A DNA stretch of 64,000 bases from Leifsonia sp. ku-ls (GTDB lineage Bacteria > Actinomycetota > Actinomycetes > Actinomycetales > Microbacteriaceae). Where the stretch lies: the NCBI GenBank assembly GCA_003367665.1, contig QKXI01000006.1:195702-259701 (forward strand). The letters are read 5' to 3'. Positions 49,955-58,848 of this stretch are shown one piece after another. Each line of letters begins with the position of its first letter. Position 1 is the first letter of the stretch. Below the pieces are notes generated by a model that was given only the letters and a program-made list of their open reading frames with translations, was not told the DNA's origin and ran no database searches. A program made the translations under genes and the position numbers.

Positions 49955-49968
49955 TATGCAAACGCATA
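49955..49968 (-). promoter_or_regulatory. Palindromic operator candidate of the monooxygenase operon
   Basis: TATGC and GCATA flank AAAC (plus-strand reading), an AT-rich palindrome in a GC-rich surrounding, 33 nt before the monooxygenase start. On the minus strand the adjacent TAGAAA could serve as -10. The TTGC/GCAA-like shape recalls MarR or HxlR binding sites; no regulator is adjacent. Confidence 0.45.
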
Positions 49969-50030
49969 TAACGCGAGTCGGGCCGACGTATTCCCATCCT
50001 CGTCGGACGGCGGTGAAGAGGTCAGGGCGG

Positions 50031-50912
50031 TCAGAGCGCCTGCGGGTCGAGGTTGAGCGACTGGCTCTCGAGGAGGTTGAGGCCGCCGTCGTAGGCGCGG
50101 CCGCTCGGATTCAGCCAGAGCAGGTCCTGCGAGCTGATGCCGAAGCGCTGCGCGACGGCGTCGAAAGTGTCCCCGGCCGCCACGACGTAGCGCGCCGGAG
50201 CGCCGGACGCGGTCGTCTCCGGGACGCGTCCCGTCGCGCCCGTGCGGGCGCCGCCGTCGACGGGATGCACGTTGGTCTCCCGCTGGGGGATCGACCAGCG
50301 GATCGTGTTCACCGCCAGCACCTTGCCCGGGCCGAGCTCCACCGGAACGCCGTCGGCCGAAGCGACGGACGAGTAGGTCACGAGCGCTCCCAGGTACGAC
50401 GGATTGCCGACGTAGCCCAGCGGCGCGGTCGAGGCGGCGGCCGCGCTGGTGGTCGGGCCGCCCAACACGTGGTCGGCGACCCCGTGCCAGGTGAGGCCGT
50501 CGCCGACCTGCGGCGCGACGTCGATCAGCGTCACGGAGACCGGGATCGGCACCGTCGAGGTGAAGCCCGAGTACTCGACGGAGTAGGTGCCGTCGCCGTT
50601 CGACAGGATCCGGTAATGGAAGTGGATGCTGCCCTTCGGCGACGCCACGCTCGCCTCGGCGACCGCTGTGCCGGCGGGCACCGGTGTGAGGGTGGGCGGA
50701 GGAGGCGGCGGAGTCGTCGGCGTCGGTGTGGCGCTGGGCGTCGGCGTCACCGGCGCGGAGTGCGTCGGCTTCGGCTTCGCGGTGGTGTGCCGCGCGACCG
50801 GCTTCGCGTTCGCTCCCGGATCGAAGAGCGCGCAGCCGGACAGCGCCACGACGAGCGCGACCAGCATCCCCGCGGCCGCAGCGGTGCGAGCGCGCCTGTT
50901 GGTTCGTTCCAT
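50031..50912 (-). CDS. LysM-domain lipoprotein
   Basis: A 293-residue lipoprotein: signal segment GMLVALVVALSGCALF (lipobox SGCA, Cys at about 27), a Pro/Thr linker (TPTPSATPTPTTPPPPPP), a beta-rich middle domain, and one C-terminal LysM (YVVAAGDTFDAVAQRFGISSQDLLWLNPSG). It should be anchored in the membrane and touch peptidoglycan through LysM. The middle domain is not recognised. GGAGGGGGG precedes the ATG. The gene stands alone, divergent from the exporter gene. Confidence 0.88.
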   Translation of the reverse strand: MERTNRRARTAAAAGMLVALVVALSGCALFDPGANAKPVARHTTAKPKPTHSAPVTPTPSATPTPTTPPPPPPTLTPVPAGTAVAEASVASPKGSIHFHYRILSNGDGTYSVEYSGFTSTVPIPVSVTLIDVAPQVGDGLTWHGVADHVLGGPTTSAAAASTAPLGYVGNPSYLGALVTYSSVASADGVPVELGPGKVLAVNTIRWSIPQRETNVHPVDGGARTGATGRVPETTASGAPARYVVAAGDTFDAVAQRFGISSQDLLWLNPSGRAYDGGLNLLESQSLNLDPQAL

Positions 50913-51005
50913 GTTCCCCCCTCCGGGAACGCTACCAAATCCACGCTGGCCGGATCTCATCCATTCGTGTCCGATTTCCGCACGCGGCCTGTCGGTGGCT
51001 GGCGC

Positions 51006-51011
51006 TAGCGT
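51006..51011 (+). promoter_or_regulatory. -10 box of leaderless EamA promoter
   Basis: TAGCGT followed by 6 nt (CGAAAC) and the GTG at 51018. Confidence 0.5.
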
Positions 51012-51017
51012 CGAAAC

Positions 51018-51938
51018 GTGAAGATCGCTCTGCAGTTCGCCGCCATGGGCCTCGTCTGGGGCGCCAGCTTCCTGTTCATGAAGGTGGCGCTCGAGGGCGT
51101 CTCGTTCGGGCAGGTGGCGTGGGCGCGGCTGGTCTTCGGGGCGGTGACGCTCGGCGTCATCGCGCTCGTGACGCGGGTGCGGCTGCCGCGGGAGCCGATC
51201 GTCTGGCTGCACTTCGCCGTCGTCGCCGTCACGTACTGCGTCATCCCGTTCCTGCTGTTCGCGTGGGCCGAGCAGTACGTCTCCTCCAGCCTGGCGAGCA
51301 TCTACAACGCCGTGACGCCGATCACCACGGCGATCATGGTGACCGCGGCGTTCCGGGTCGAGAAGCTCAACCGCGACCAGGTGCTCGGCGTGCTGGTCGG
51401 CGTCGTCGGCGTCGTGGTGGTCGTCGGTCCGTGGGCGGTGGATGCGCTGGCCGGCAGCCTGTGGGGTCAGCTCGCCTGCCTCGGCGCGGTCACCTGTTAC
51501 GGCTTCAGCTTCGGCTACATCCGCCGGTTCATCAGCCCGCGTGCGGTGTCGGCGACCACCAGCGCGTTCCTCAACATCGGGCTGGCGGCCGTGATCATGG
51601 TGCTGCTCACCCCGATCGTCGCGTGGCGCCCGATCACGTTCAGCTGGCCGGTGCTGCTGTCCCTGCTGGCGCTCGGCGCGCTCGGCACCGGCGTCGTCTA
51701 CATCTGGAACATGAACGTGCTGCGCGCGTGGGGCCCGACCGCCACCTCCGGCGTCACCTATGTCACCCCGGTGGTCGGCGTCGCTCTGGGCATCCTGGTG
51801 CTCGGCGAGCACCTCACCTGGAACGAGCCGGTCGGCGCGGTCATCGTGCTCGCCGGCATCCTGCTGACCCAGCAGCGCGTGCGGCTCTTCACGCGGCGCC
51901 AGGCCGAGCTCGCCGCGCAGGAGGCCGCCGTCCGCTAG
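51018..51938 (+). CDS. EamA/DMT family transporter
   Basis: A 306-residue protein with ten transmembrane helices in two EamA repeats. The first repeat contains MGLVWGASFLFMKVALEGVS, the second KTAG-like GQLACLGAVTCYGFSFGYI and GTGVVYIWNMNVLRAWG. The family exports amino acids, purines or other metabolites. The GTG at 51018 has no Shine-Dalgarno. Its TAG stop shares the CTAG tetranucleotide with the stop of the convergent esterase gene. Confidence 0.92.
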   Translation: MKIALQFAAMGLVWGASFLFMKVALEGVSFGQVAWARLVFGAVTLGVIALVTRVRLPREPIVWLHFAVVAVTYCVIPFLLFAWAEQYVSSSLASIYNAVTPITTAIMVTAAFRVEKLNRDQVLGVLVGVVGVVVVVGPWAVDALAGSLWGQLACLGAVTCYGFSFGYIRRFISPRAVSATTSAFLNIGLAAVIMVLLTPIVAWRPITFSWPVLLSLLALGALGTGVVYIWNMNVLRAWGPTATSGVTYVTPVVGVALGILVLGEHLTWNEPVGAVIVLAGILLTQQRVRLFTRRQAELAAQEAAVR

Positions 51939-52981
51939 GCGTGCTGCTTCAGGAACGCGAGCGTCGCGTCCAACGCCTGCCGGGCCTCCGCGAACTTCAG
52001 GTGGAACTGGTACTCGTGCGGCAGCTCCGGCTCGTGGTTGGCCGGCCAGAACAGCTCCGTCACGTCCACGCCCTGGGAGCGCAGCGTGGTCGCCATCGGC
52101 ACCGACTGCGACCAGGTGAGGCCGTCGCCGTTGCCGCCGGAGATGTAGGTGGGCGGGAAGTCGCCGGTGACGTGCTGGATCGTCGACATGGTGGAGCCGA
52201 CGTAGGTCTGCGACCAGTCCTTGTCGCCGCTGTACGACCAGAGCGCGGTCTTGAAGCCCCAGGCGAGGATGCCGTTCAGCGTCGACAGCGCCCCGAGGTC
52301 GTACACGCCGCAGTTGAGGACGACGGCCGAGAGCTGGTCGCGCTGGAGCGACGGCTGGATGCCGAGCAGGTGCGCGTACTCCGGGCTCGTCGTCAGCACC
52401 GCGAGCTGGCTGGCGAGCTGCGACCCGGCCGAGTCGCCGGCGAGGACGATGCGGTCGGGGTCGATGCCGAGCTCGTCGGCGTGCGCGTTCAGGTAGGCGA
52501 GCGCCGTGTTCAGCTGCACGACGGCCGTGGGGTACGACGCCTCCGGCCCGAGCGTGTAGTTCAGGCCCACCGTGGTGTAGCCGTGCGAGGCGAGGATGCG
52601 CAGGTACGGGTCGACATCCTTGCTCGCGCCTGAAATCCAGGCGCCGCCGTGGATCCACACCACCGTGGGGAGCGGCCCGCTGGCGCCCTCGGGTCGGAAC
52701 AGGTCGAAGGTGGTGTCGGGCGACCCCGGCGCGTACCGAAGCCCTGTCTTCGCCGTGACACCGCTTTTCGGCACGTACGGCTGCATCTCCGCCACCGTGT
52801 CGGCGGCGCCCTTCTCGAAGACGCTGCGGATCACCAGCGCGGAGGGCCAGGGCGTGGAGGACGCGATGCTGACCAGGATGAGCACGACCAGCAGCACGAT
52901 CGCCGTCACGGAGACGGCGCGCCGGGCTCGTCGGCTCAGCAGGGGAGGGGTGGGCAGGTCGTCGGCATGCGCACGGCTCAT
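51935..52981 (-). CDS. Membrane-anchored alpha/beta hydrolase, HSL-like esterase
   Basis: A 348-residue protein with one N-terminal helix (VSVTAIVLLVVLILVSIA, about 21-38) and an exterior alpha/beta-hydrolase domain. VVWIHGGAWISG is the oxyanion-hole HGGxW of hormone-sensitive-lipase-like esterases, AGDSAGSQLA is the Ser nucleophile elbow, and the His is in ANHEPELPHEY. Likely substrate: short-chain esters or lipids outside the cell. The ATG at 52981 follows TACGGT by 6 nt. Its stop overlaps the exporter stop in the sequence CTAG. Confidence 0.9.
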   Translation of the reverse strand: MSRAHADDLPTPPLLSRRARRAVSVTAIVLLVVLILVSIASSTPWPSALVIRSVFEKGAADTVAEMQPYVPKSGVTAKTGLRYAPGSPDTTFDLFRPEGASGPLPTVVWIHGGAWISGASKDVDPYLRILASHGYTTVGLNYTLGPEASYPTAVVQLNTALAYLNAHADELGIDPDRIVLAGDSAGSQLASQLAVLTTSPEYAHLLGIQPSLQRDQLSAVVLNCGVYDLGALSTLNGILAWGFKTALWSYSGDKDWSQTYVGSTMSTIQHVTGDFPPTYISGGNGDGLTWSQSVPMATTLRSQGVDVTELFWPANHEPELPHEYQFHLKFAEARQALDATLAFLKQHA

Positions 52982-52987
52982 GCCGTC

Positions 52988-52993
52988 ACCGTA
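52988..52993 (-). promoter_or_regulatory. -10 box of leaderless esterase promoter
   Basis: TACGGT on the minus strand followed by 6 nt (GACGGC) and the ATG at 52981. Confidence 0.5.
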
Positions 52994-53049
52994 CCGTTCC
53001 TGGGCGCTCCCTGTATGTACCCCACGAGCGTGCCGCCGCCGGAAGGTGC

Positions 53050-53067
53050 ACTTCTGACACCAGAAGT
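53050..53067. promoter_or_regulatory. Palindrome in the esterase / small protein divergent region
   Basis: ACTTCTG and CAGAAGT flank ACAC, a perfect 7-bp palindrome in the 179-bp gap between the divergent esterase and small hydrophilic protein genes. Operator or small hairpin; nothing else is visible in that gap apart from the promoters. Confidence 0.4.
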
Positions 53068-53160
53068 ACGCCGACACTTCTCCATTTCAAGCGGGTGAAG
53101 GAGAACCGCTTCGCCCGTACGTTCGGCCGTACCGAAATCCGGTGAACGAAGGGAGACCCC

Positions 53161-53358
53161 ATGTCGAACGAGAACCCCGGCCAGTTCGGGAACCGCTCGG
53201 ACACCGAGGAGCAGGCCAGCAAGGGCGGACAGTCGTCCAGCGGCCAGTTCGGAGCCCAGAACGGCGCGGATCCGAGCGCGGCGGGCAGCAAGGGCGCTCA
53301 GGCCCAGCCCACCGAGGCGAAGCGCGAAGGCGGCGAGCACAGCCACCGGAACGACTGA
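53161..53358 (+). CDS. Small Gly/Gln/Ser-rich hydrophilic protein
   Basis: A 65-residue protein rich in Gly, Gln, Ser, Asn and charged residues with GQFGNR / GQFGAQ copies, GGQSSS and KREGGEH. The composition is like that of KGG-type and other desiccation- or stress-associated small hydrophilic proteins, but no named domain matches for sure. GAAGGGAG precedes the ATG. It ends just before the purL terminator. Confidence 0.72.
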   Translation: MSNENPGQFGNRSDTEEQASKGGQSSSGQFGAQNGADPSAAGSKGAQAQPTEAKREGGEHSHRND

Positions 53359-53361
53359 GCC

Positions 53362-53402
53362 AAAAAAGGCGGCGCCTCCCGGGGTGAGTCCGGGAGGCGC
53401 CG
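53362..53402 (-). terminator. Intrinsic terminator of purL
   Basis: A 13-bp GC stem (53370-53382 with 53390-53402) with a 7-nt loop. On the minus strand the stem is followed by TTTTTT (53362-53367), the classical rho-independent form and the only such T-tract I find at a stem in this window. It ends the purL transcript and may also stop the small plus-strand gene. Confidence 0.88.
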
Positions 53403-53418
53403 TCGTCTCGTGGGCCGG

Positions 53419-55737
53419 TCAGGCGACCGTCGGCCCGAAGTGCTCGGGGAGGGTGGAGCGGTGGACGCCGCGCAGCTCCTCGACGCCGATGGTGAAGAGG
53501 TCCTGCACCTCGAGCACCGGCTGGGCGCCGACCTCGGCGTCGGTCACGCCGATGCGGAGGGCCGGGATGCCGCGTCCCTCGCACAGGCCGCGGAACTTCA
53601 CGTCGTCCTCGCGCGGGACGGTCACGATGACGCGGGCGGTCGACTCCGAGAACAGCGCGGTCGCCGCGTCCACGCCGTCGCGCTCCTCGATCTCGGTGAG
53701 CCAGACGCGGGCGCCGACGCCGAACCGCATGACGCTCTCGGCGAGGGCCTGCGCGAGGCCGCCGTCGGCGAGGTCGTGCGCCGACGAGATCAGGCCCTCC
53801 TGCGCGGCGGCGTGCAGCGCGTCGGCGAGCGAGCGCTCGGCGGCGAGGTCGACCGCCGGCGGGTGCCCGCCGAGGTGGCCGTGGATGGTGCCCGCCCAGG
53901 CCGAGCCGTCGAGCTCCTCGCGCGTGGTGCCCAGCAGGTAGATGTTCTCGCCCTCGTCCTGCCAGCCGCTCGGGATGCGGCGCGCCACGTCGTCGATCAC
54001 GCCGAGCACGCCGACCACCGGGGTGGGGAAGATGGGGGTGTCACCGGTCTGGTTGTAGAACGACACGTTGCCGCCGGTGACCGGGATCTCGAGCTCCAGG
54101 CAGGCGTCGGAGAGGCCCTCGACCGCCTGCGAGAACTGCCACATGACCTCCGGGTTCTCCGGGCTGCCGAAGTTGAGGCAGTCGGTGACCGCGACCGGCA
54201 CCGCGCCGGAGGCGGCGACGTTGCGGTAGGCCTCGGCCAGGGCGAGCTGCGCGCCCTGCTTCGGGTCGAGCTGGCAGTAGCGGCCGTTGGCGTCGGTCGC
54301 GATCGCGAAGCCGAGGCCGGACTCCTCGTCGACGCGGATCATGCCCGCGTCGTCGGGGAAGGCGAGCGCGGTGTTGCCGCCGACGAAGTAGTCGTACTGG
54401 TCGGTGATCCAGCCCTTGTCGGCCAGGTTGGCGCTGCCGAGGAGCGCGAGGGTCTGCTCGCGCAGCTCGTCGCCGGTCGTCGGGCGGGGGAGCACGGAGG
54501 CCGAGTCGTCCTGGAGGGCGTCGATCCACGTCGGGTAGGCCACCGGGCGCTCGTACACCGGGCCGTCGACCGCGACGGTGCGCGGGTCGACGTTGACGAT
54601 CTCCTCGCCCTTCCAGTTGATGACGAGGCGCCCGGTCTCGGTGACCTCGCCGAGCACGCTCGTCTCGACGTCCCACTTGGCGGTCACCGCGAGGAACGCG
54701 TCGAGCAGCTCGGGCTTCACGACCGCCATCATGCGCTCCTGGCTCTCCGACATGAGGATCTCCTCCGCCGTGAGACTGGGGTCGCGCAGCAGCACCTTGT
54801 CGAGTTCGATGAACATGCCGCCGTCGCCGTTGGACGCCAGCTCGCTGGTCGCGCACGAGATGCCGGCCGCGCCCAGGTCCTGGATGCCCTCGACGAGCTT
54901 GTCGCGGAACAGCTCGAGGCAGCACTCGATGAGCACCTTCTCGGCGAACGGGTCGCCCACCTGCACGGCCGGACGCTTGGTCGGGCCGCCGGCGGAGAAC
55001 GTGTCGGACGCCAGGATGCTGGCCCCGCCGATCCCGTCGCCGCCGGTGCGCGCGCCGAACAGGACGACCTTGTTGCCGGCTCCGGAGGCGTTGGCCAGGT
55101 GCAGGTCTTCATGCCGGAGCACGCCGACCGAGAGCGCGTTGACCAGCGGGTTGCCCTGGTACACCGGGTCGAAGTAGGTCTCGCCGCCGATGTTCGGAAG
55201 GCCGAGGCAGTTGCCGTAGAACGAGATGCCGGAGACGACGCCGTGCACGACGCGCGCGGTGTCGGGGTTGTCGATGGCGCCGAACCGCAGCTGGTCCATC
55301 ACGGCGACGGGACGCGCGCCCATCGAGATGATGTCGCGCACGATGCCGCCGACGCCGGTCGCGGCGCCCTGGAACGGCTCGATGTAGGAGGGGTGGTTGT
55401 GCGACTCCACCTTGAAGGTGACCGCCCAGCCCTCGCCGACATCCACCACGCCGGCGTTCTCGCCCATGCCGACCATGAGGTTCTTCTTCATCGCCGGGCT
55501 GACCTTCTGCCCGAACTGCCGCAGGTAGATCTTCGACGACTTGTAGGAGCAGTGCTCCGACCACATCACCGAGTACATCGCCAGCTCGCCGCTGGTGGGG
55601 CGCCGGCCGAGGATCTCGCGGATCGCTAAGTACTCGTCCTCCTTGAGCCCGAGCGCCGCGTACGGCTGCTCCCGCTCCGGGGTCTCGATCGCGTTCGCGA
55701 CGGTGTCGACGACGTGCGTGGTGGTGGTGTCGGTCAC
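53419..55737 (-). CDS. purL: Phosphoribosylformylglycinamidine synthase II
   Basis: A 772-residue small-type PurL that makes FGAM from FGAR with ATP and ammonia; it needs PurQ and PurS, not encoded here. Diagnostic segments: [15 protein letters not shown] near residue 55, [38 protein letters not shown], and [15 protein letters not shown]. Length matches the actinobacterial form. The GTG at 55737 follows GGAG. The upstream promoter shows TAGACT about 40 nt before the start. Confidence 0.96.
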   Translation of the reverse strand: MTDTTTTHVVDTVANAIETPEREQPYAALGLKEDEYLAIREILGRRPTSGELAMYSVMWSEHCSYKSSKIYLRQFGQKVSPAMKKNLMVGMGENAGVVDVGEGWAVTFKVESHNHPSYIEPFQGAATGVGGIVRDIISMGARPVAVMDQLRFGAIDNPDTARVVHGVVSGISFYGNCLGLPNIGGETYFDPVYQGNPLVNALSVGVLRHEDLHLANASGAGNKVVLFGARTGGDGIGGASILASDTFSAGGPTKRPAVQVGDPFAEKVLIECCLELFRDKLVEGIQDLGAAGISCATSELASNGDGGMFIELDKVLLRDPSLTAEEILMSESQERMMAVVKPELLDAFLAVTAKWDVETSVLGEVTETGRLVINWKGEEIVNVDPRTVAVDGPVYERPVAYPTWIDALQDDSASVLPRPTTGDELREQTLALLGSANLADKGWITDQYDYFVGGNTALAFPDDAGMIRVDEESGLGFAIATDANGRYCQLDPKQGAQLALAEAYRNVAASGAVPVAVTDCLNFGSPENPEVMWQFSQAVEGLSDACLELEIPVTGGNVSFYNQTGDTPIFPTPVVGVLGVIDDVARRIPSGWQDEGENIYLLGTTREELDGSAWAGTIHGHLGGHPPAVDLAAERSLADALHAAAQEGLISSAHDLADGGLAQALAESVMRFGVGARVWLTEIEERDGVDAATALFSESTARVIVTVPREDDVKFRGLCEGRGIPALRIGVTDAEVGAQPVLEVQDLFTIGVEELRGVHRSTLPEHFGPTVA

Positions 55738-55804
55738 GCGGGCACTCCTGGCTGGGCGGGGCAGGCGGGGGATGCGGTCCAGTCTACCGGGCGCGCCGGT
55801 CGGG

Positions 55805-56617
55805 TCAGGCGGGGCAGTGCTCGGGCGGGAGCACGCGCACTGAGGCCGTACCGTAGGGCAGGAGACTGTCGTTCCCGATCTGGATGTTGAAGACCGCGTC
55901 GTGCATGACGCCGAATACGATCCAGGCGCCCTGCCCGTCGGTCATGCCGTAATAGTCGGCTTTGTCGGAGTATCCGCCCGTCCGTTCTATTCCCGGGTAC
56001 GCGGCCATCAGCTCCGCTCGCGTCGAGCTGACGCCGATGCCTTCCGGCGTCTTCGGCGAGGCGTCGCGCTGGTCCTGTCCGGGGCTACCGAGATTGCCGA
56101 ACTCGATTGTGGCGGTTCGCCCGGAGCCGTCGGCTGCCGCGGCAGAGTAGAACCACAGGCCCGACGGCGACCGAAGGACGGATTGGACGTCGACGCAGAT
56201 GGAGTCTGTCACGTCGGTGAACGCGGGCGCGATGTCGTGCTGGGAACGGTAGGGCGCCCCGAGCTTCATCGGGCCCACGCCGTCGAACCCGATGATCCAT
56301 GTGGCCGGGTCGGCCGGGTCCTGCACCGGTCCTGTCGGGGTGGGCGTCGGGGTCGGTGTGGGCGTCGGCGTGACCGTCTCGGTCGGCGTCGGGGTCGGAG
56401 TCCGCGTAGGCGCCGCGATCCGAGTGGTGGCGAGCAGGCCGGTGCCGAGGGCGTAGGCGACCGATCCGCCCGAGATGCTGACGGCGAGCAGCACCAACGT
56501 CACGATGAGTGCCGTCCGCTTGCGGCCGCCGGCGCGTCCCGGGTTCGCTTCCGCGTGGGCGACCACGAGGTCGCGGATCGCCGCCTTGCGACGCGGGTCG
56601 AAGGTGGGCTCGGTCAT
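55805..56617 (-). CDS. Membrane protein partner of ECF sigma factor, possible anti-sigma
   Basis: A 270-residue protein: a cytoplasmic N-terminal part of about 32 residues ([20 protein letters not shown]), one helix ([23 protein letters not shown]), a linker with a Thr-Pro repeat ([14 protein letters not shown]) and an exterior domain of about 170 residues with a single pair of cysteines. It lies directly after the ECF sigma gene with a 4-nt overlap, the usual place for an anti-sigma factor. The N-terminal part lacks a clear zinc-finger anti-sigma motif and is short, so this role is only inferred. Confidence 0.75.
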   Translation of the reverse strand: MTEPTFDPRRKAAIRDLVVAHAEANPGRAGGRKRTALIVTLVLLAVSISGGSVAYALGTGLLATTRIAAPTRTPTPTPTETVTPTPTPTPTPTPTGPVQDPADPATWIIGFDGVGPMKLGAPYRSQHDIAPAFTDVTDSICVDVQSVLRSPSGLWFYSAAAADGSGRTATIEFGNLGSPGQDQRDASPKTPEGIGVSSTRAELMAAYPGIERTGGYSDKADYYGMTDGQGAWIVFGVMHDAVFNIQIGNDSLLPYGTASVRVLPPEHCPA

Positions 56618-57177
56618 CGCTCCCCTCCGTTCATGAGTTCTGTCAGGCGTGCCTTGGCGCGGGAGAGTCGTGACTTCACGGTTCCGGCCGCGACGCCGAG
56701 CGCGGCGGCGGCCTCGGCCGTGCTGAGCTCCTCCAGCACGCAGAGGGTGAGGATGTCCTGGTCGCGCTTCGGCAGCTGCGCGAGCGCGGTGCGCAGGGAG
56801 GCGCGGCGCGCATCCCGGTCGATGCGGTCGTCCACGAACTCCGCGTGATCCGGCGCATGTTCCGGCGGGGGCAGCTGCTGCAACCCTTCCCGGTACCGCC
56901 GCGACGCCCGCACGTAGTTGCGGAACACGTAGTTGGTCGTCACCAGCAGCCAGGCCACCACGGAGCCGTCGACGACGCGCATCGCGTCACGCCGCCGCCA
57001 GGCCTCGAGGAAGACGACGGCGACGATGTCCTCGGCGTCGTGCAGCGACGCGGTCAGCCGCATCGCCTGCCGGAAGACGCGGTCGTGGTGCAGGTCGAAC
57101 AGCGCGCCGAACGCGTCCGCGTCGCCGTCGCGCACGCGATCGAGCACGGCCGGCTCGTCGAGTTGGATACCCCTCAC
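56614..57177 (-). CDS. ECF sigma factor, SigE-like
   Basis: A 187-residue sigma-70 factor with region 2 (FGALFDLHHDRVFRQAMRLT, then DAEDIVAVVFLEAWRRR) and region 4 (RTALAQLPKRDQDILTLCVL, EELSTAEAAAALGVAAGTVKSRLSRAKARL, the DNA-binding helix-turn-helix). It is a complete ECF factor for a subset of promoters, probably held by the membrane protein encoded next (ATGA overlap). The GTG start at 57177 follows a -10-like GACACT by 7 nt. The upstream 56 nt is shared with the TetR gene's end. Confidence 0.9.
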   Translation of the reverse strand: MRGIQLDEPAVLDRVRDGDADAFGALFDLHHDRVFRQAMRLTASLHDAEDIVAVVFLEAWRRRDAMRVVDGSVVAWLLVTTNYVFRNYVRASRRYREGLQQLPPPEHAPDHAEFVDDRIDRDARRASLRTALAQLPKRDQDILTLCVLEELSTAEAAAALGVAAGTVKSRLSRAKARLTELMNGGER

Positions 57178-57233
57178 ACTCTGTAGTGTCCCGGGTGCAC
57201 CCCGTGGTTCCCGTCGCCGACGAGCCGTCTCAC

Positions 57234-57836
57234 TCAGCGAGTCCGTGCTTCCGGGCGATCCGTGGCGTCGATAGCGCGGAGCACGAGTCCGACGCCCTCC
57301 GCGATGAAGTGGTCGCCGTCGAGCCCTGGGTGCTCGGGGAGGTAATAGGCGGCGGCGTCGATGACGGCGCGGATGGAATGCGCCATGAAGTCGGCGTCGA
57401 AGTCGCCGAAACTCCCGTTCTGCTGACCCGCTTCGAGCAGAGAGCGCAATGGGGCGATCGCGTCGTCGATCTGGACGGTCCCGGTCTGTTGCTGCACGAT
57501 CCGCTGGGTCGCGACGACATGCTCGACGTTGTCCAGGATGAAGCGCAGATTCGACTCGACATACGCCTCGACCTGATGCCGGGGTGTCGCGGTGGCAGCC
57601 AGGACTCGTTCGGTCATATAGGCCCGGCCGGAGTCGAACAAGGCGTCGACGACGCTCGAGTAGAGCTGCTCCTTGCTCGTGAAGTGGTAGAGGGCGGTGC
57701 CCTTGCTGGTCCCCGCCTCTGCGGCGATCCGCTCCAGAGAGGCCGCTTGGAGGCCATCTCGATTGATCACCCGGATGGTCGCGGCGATCAGATCGTCGCG
57801 ACGCGCCTGACGGGTTCGGGTCAACGGATCGGCCAT
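57234..57836 (-). CDS. TetR regulator of the ABC-2 exporter
   Basis: A 200-residue TetR protein: helix-turn-helix at about 34-54 (SLERIAAEAGTSKGTALYHF), preceded by RRDDLIAATIRVINRDG, then the ligand domain. The ATG at 57836 has a TAGACT -10 box at 7 nt and no Shine-Dalgarno, so the mRNA is probably leaderless. Two operator copies separate it from the divergent exporter operon, which it should repress together with itself. Confidence 0.92.
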   Translation of the reverse strand: MADPLTRTRQARRDDLIAATIRVINRDGLQAASLERIAAEAGTSKGTALYHFTSKEQLYSSVVDALFDSGRAYMTERVLAATATPRHQVEAYVESNLRFILDNVEHVVATQRIVQQQTGTVQIDDAIAPLRSLLEAGQQNGSFGDFDADFMAHSIRAVIDAAAYYLPEHPGLDGDHFIAEGVGLVLRAIDATDRPEARTR

Positions 57837-57843
57837 GCCAGGG

Positions 57844-57849
57844 AGTCTA
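57844..57849 (-). promoter_or_regulatory. -10 box of leaderless TetR promoter
   Basis: TAGACT on the minus strand followed by 7 nt (CCCTGGC) and the ATG at 57836. It lies beside the operator pair. Confidence 0.55.
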
Positions 57850-57855
57850 GCATTA

Positions 57856-57893
57856 TTCGACCGAGCAGTCTAAAGTTTGACCGAATGGTCAAA
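57856..57893. promoter_or_regulatory. Two tandem TetR operator copies
   Basis: Site 1 (57876-57893) is TTTGACC-GAAT-GGTCAAA, perfect 7-bp arms. Site 2 (57856-57873) matches it at 13 of 18 positions and is less symmetric. The centres are 20 bp apart, about two helical turns, so two dimers could bind on the same face. The pair covers the TetR promoter and the likely exporter promoter. Confidence 0.78.
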
Positions 57894-57924
57894 TCAGTTG
57901 ACCTGTGACGGAGGGACATGCTCC

Positions 57925-58836
57925 ATGGCGATCATCGAGGTAGAGGACCTCGTCAAGCGTTACGGCGACAACGCAGGGGTGAACGGCGTGAGTTTCGCCG
58001 TCGAACCGGGCGAGATCTTCGGCATCCTCGGCCCGAACGGCGCGGGCAAGACCACGACCGTCGAGTGCATCGAAGGACTACGCGCCCCCGACAGCGGTCA
58101 CATCCGCGTCTGCGGCATCGACCCGCAGGACGACAGCGGCAGGGAACTCCAGCACGTCCTCGGCGCGCAGCTGCAGGAGAGCGAACTGCCCGACAAGCTC
58201 GAAGTGGGCGAGGCCCTCGCCCTTTACAGCTCGTTCTACCGCGAGCCCGCCGACTGGCGGGAGCTGGCTGAGGTGTTGAACCTCACCGACAAGCTGAAGA
58301 CACGTTTCCGGCGCCTCTCCGGCGGACAGAAGCAACGACTGTCCATCGCGCTCGCGTTGGTCGGTCGTCCGAAGGTCGCGGTGCTCGACGAACTGACCAC
58401 CGGTCTCGATCCGCAGGCGCGTCGCGATGTCTGGGACCTCATCGAGCGCATTCGCGACCGAGGCGTGACGGTTCTGCTCGTCACGCACTTCATGGAGGAG
58501 GCGGAACGCCTCTGCGACCGGCTGGCCGTGATCGACGCCGGCCGCGTCGTCGCGGTCGACACCCCCGCCGGGCTCGTGTCGCGCGTCGACGACCGGCAAC
58601 GGGTCCGGTTCCGGCCGTCGGTCCCGCTGGACGAGGCGCTGCTGACCGCGCTCCCCGAGGTGACCTCCGTTGCGAGGGCTGGCGCTCAGCTGGTGGTGAC
58701 CGGCACCGGCAACCTGCTGCTCGCCGTCTCCGGCCTGCTCGCCGAGGAACAGATCGTCCCCGCCGACCTGCGCGTCGAGCAGGCCACCCTGGACGACGCG
58801 TTCGTCGCGCTCACCGGCCGCCCCATCGAATCCTGA
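57925..58836 (+). CDS. ABC exporter ATP-binding protein, DrrA-like
   Basis: A 303-residue ATPase: Walker A GPNGAGKTT, Q-loop GAQLQES, signature LSGGQKQRLSIALA, Walker B VAVLDELTTGLDP and switch His LVTHFMEEAERL. The Glu after Walker B is present (LDE). The C-terminal extension (RFRPSVPLDEALLTALPEV, then LDDAFVALTGR) is typical of DrrA-type drug and antibiotic exporters. GGAGGG lies 9 nt before the ATG at 57925; an in-frame start at 57877 would lie within the operator. The permease gene follows after 12 nt. Confidence 0.93.
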   Translation: MAIIEVEDLVKRYGDNAGVNGVSFAVEPGEIFGILGPNGAGKTTTVECIEGLRAPDSGHIRVCGIDPQDDSGRELQHVLGAQLQESELPDKLEVGEALALYSSFYREPADWRELAEVLNLTDKLKTRFRRLSGGQKQRLSIALALVGRPKVAVLDELTTGLDPQARRDVWDLIERIRDRGVTVLLVTHFMEEAERLCDRLAVIDAGRVVAVDTPAGLVSRVDDRQRVRFRPSVPLDEALLTALPEVTSVARAGAQLVVTGTGNLLLAVSGLLAEEQIVPADLRVEQATLDDAFVALTGRPIES

Positions 58837-58848
58837 GAGGACACACCC

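Noticed and set aside
53410-55629. A long open frame antisense to purL, over 700 codons
   Set aside because: It mirrors purL in a GC-rich genome, its product is a low-complexity Arg/Gly/Ala/Val/Asp/Leu mix without domains or a start site, and purL is unmistakable on the other strand.
56330-56410. Tandem DNA repeat (gtcggngtng) as a microsatellite or CRISPR-like array
   Set aside because: It is just the codon pattern of a Thr-Pro linker in the membrane partner of the ECF sigma factor.
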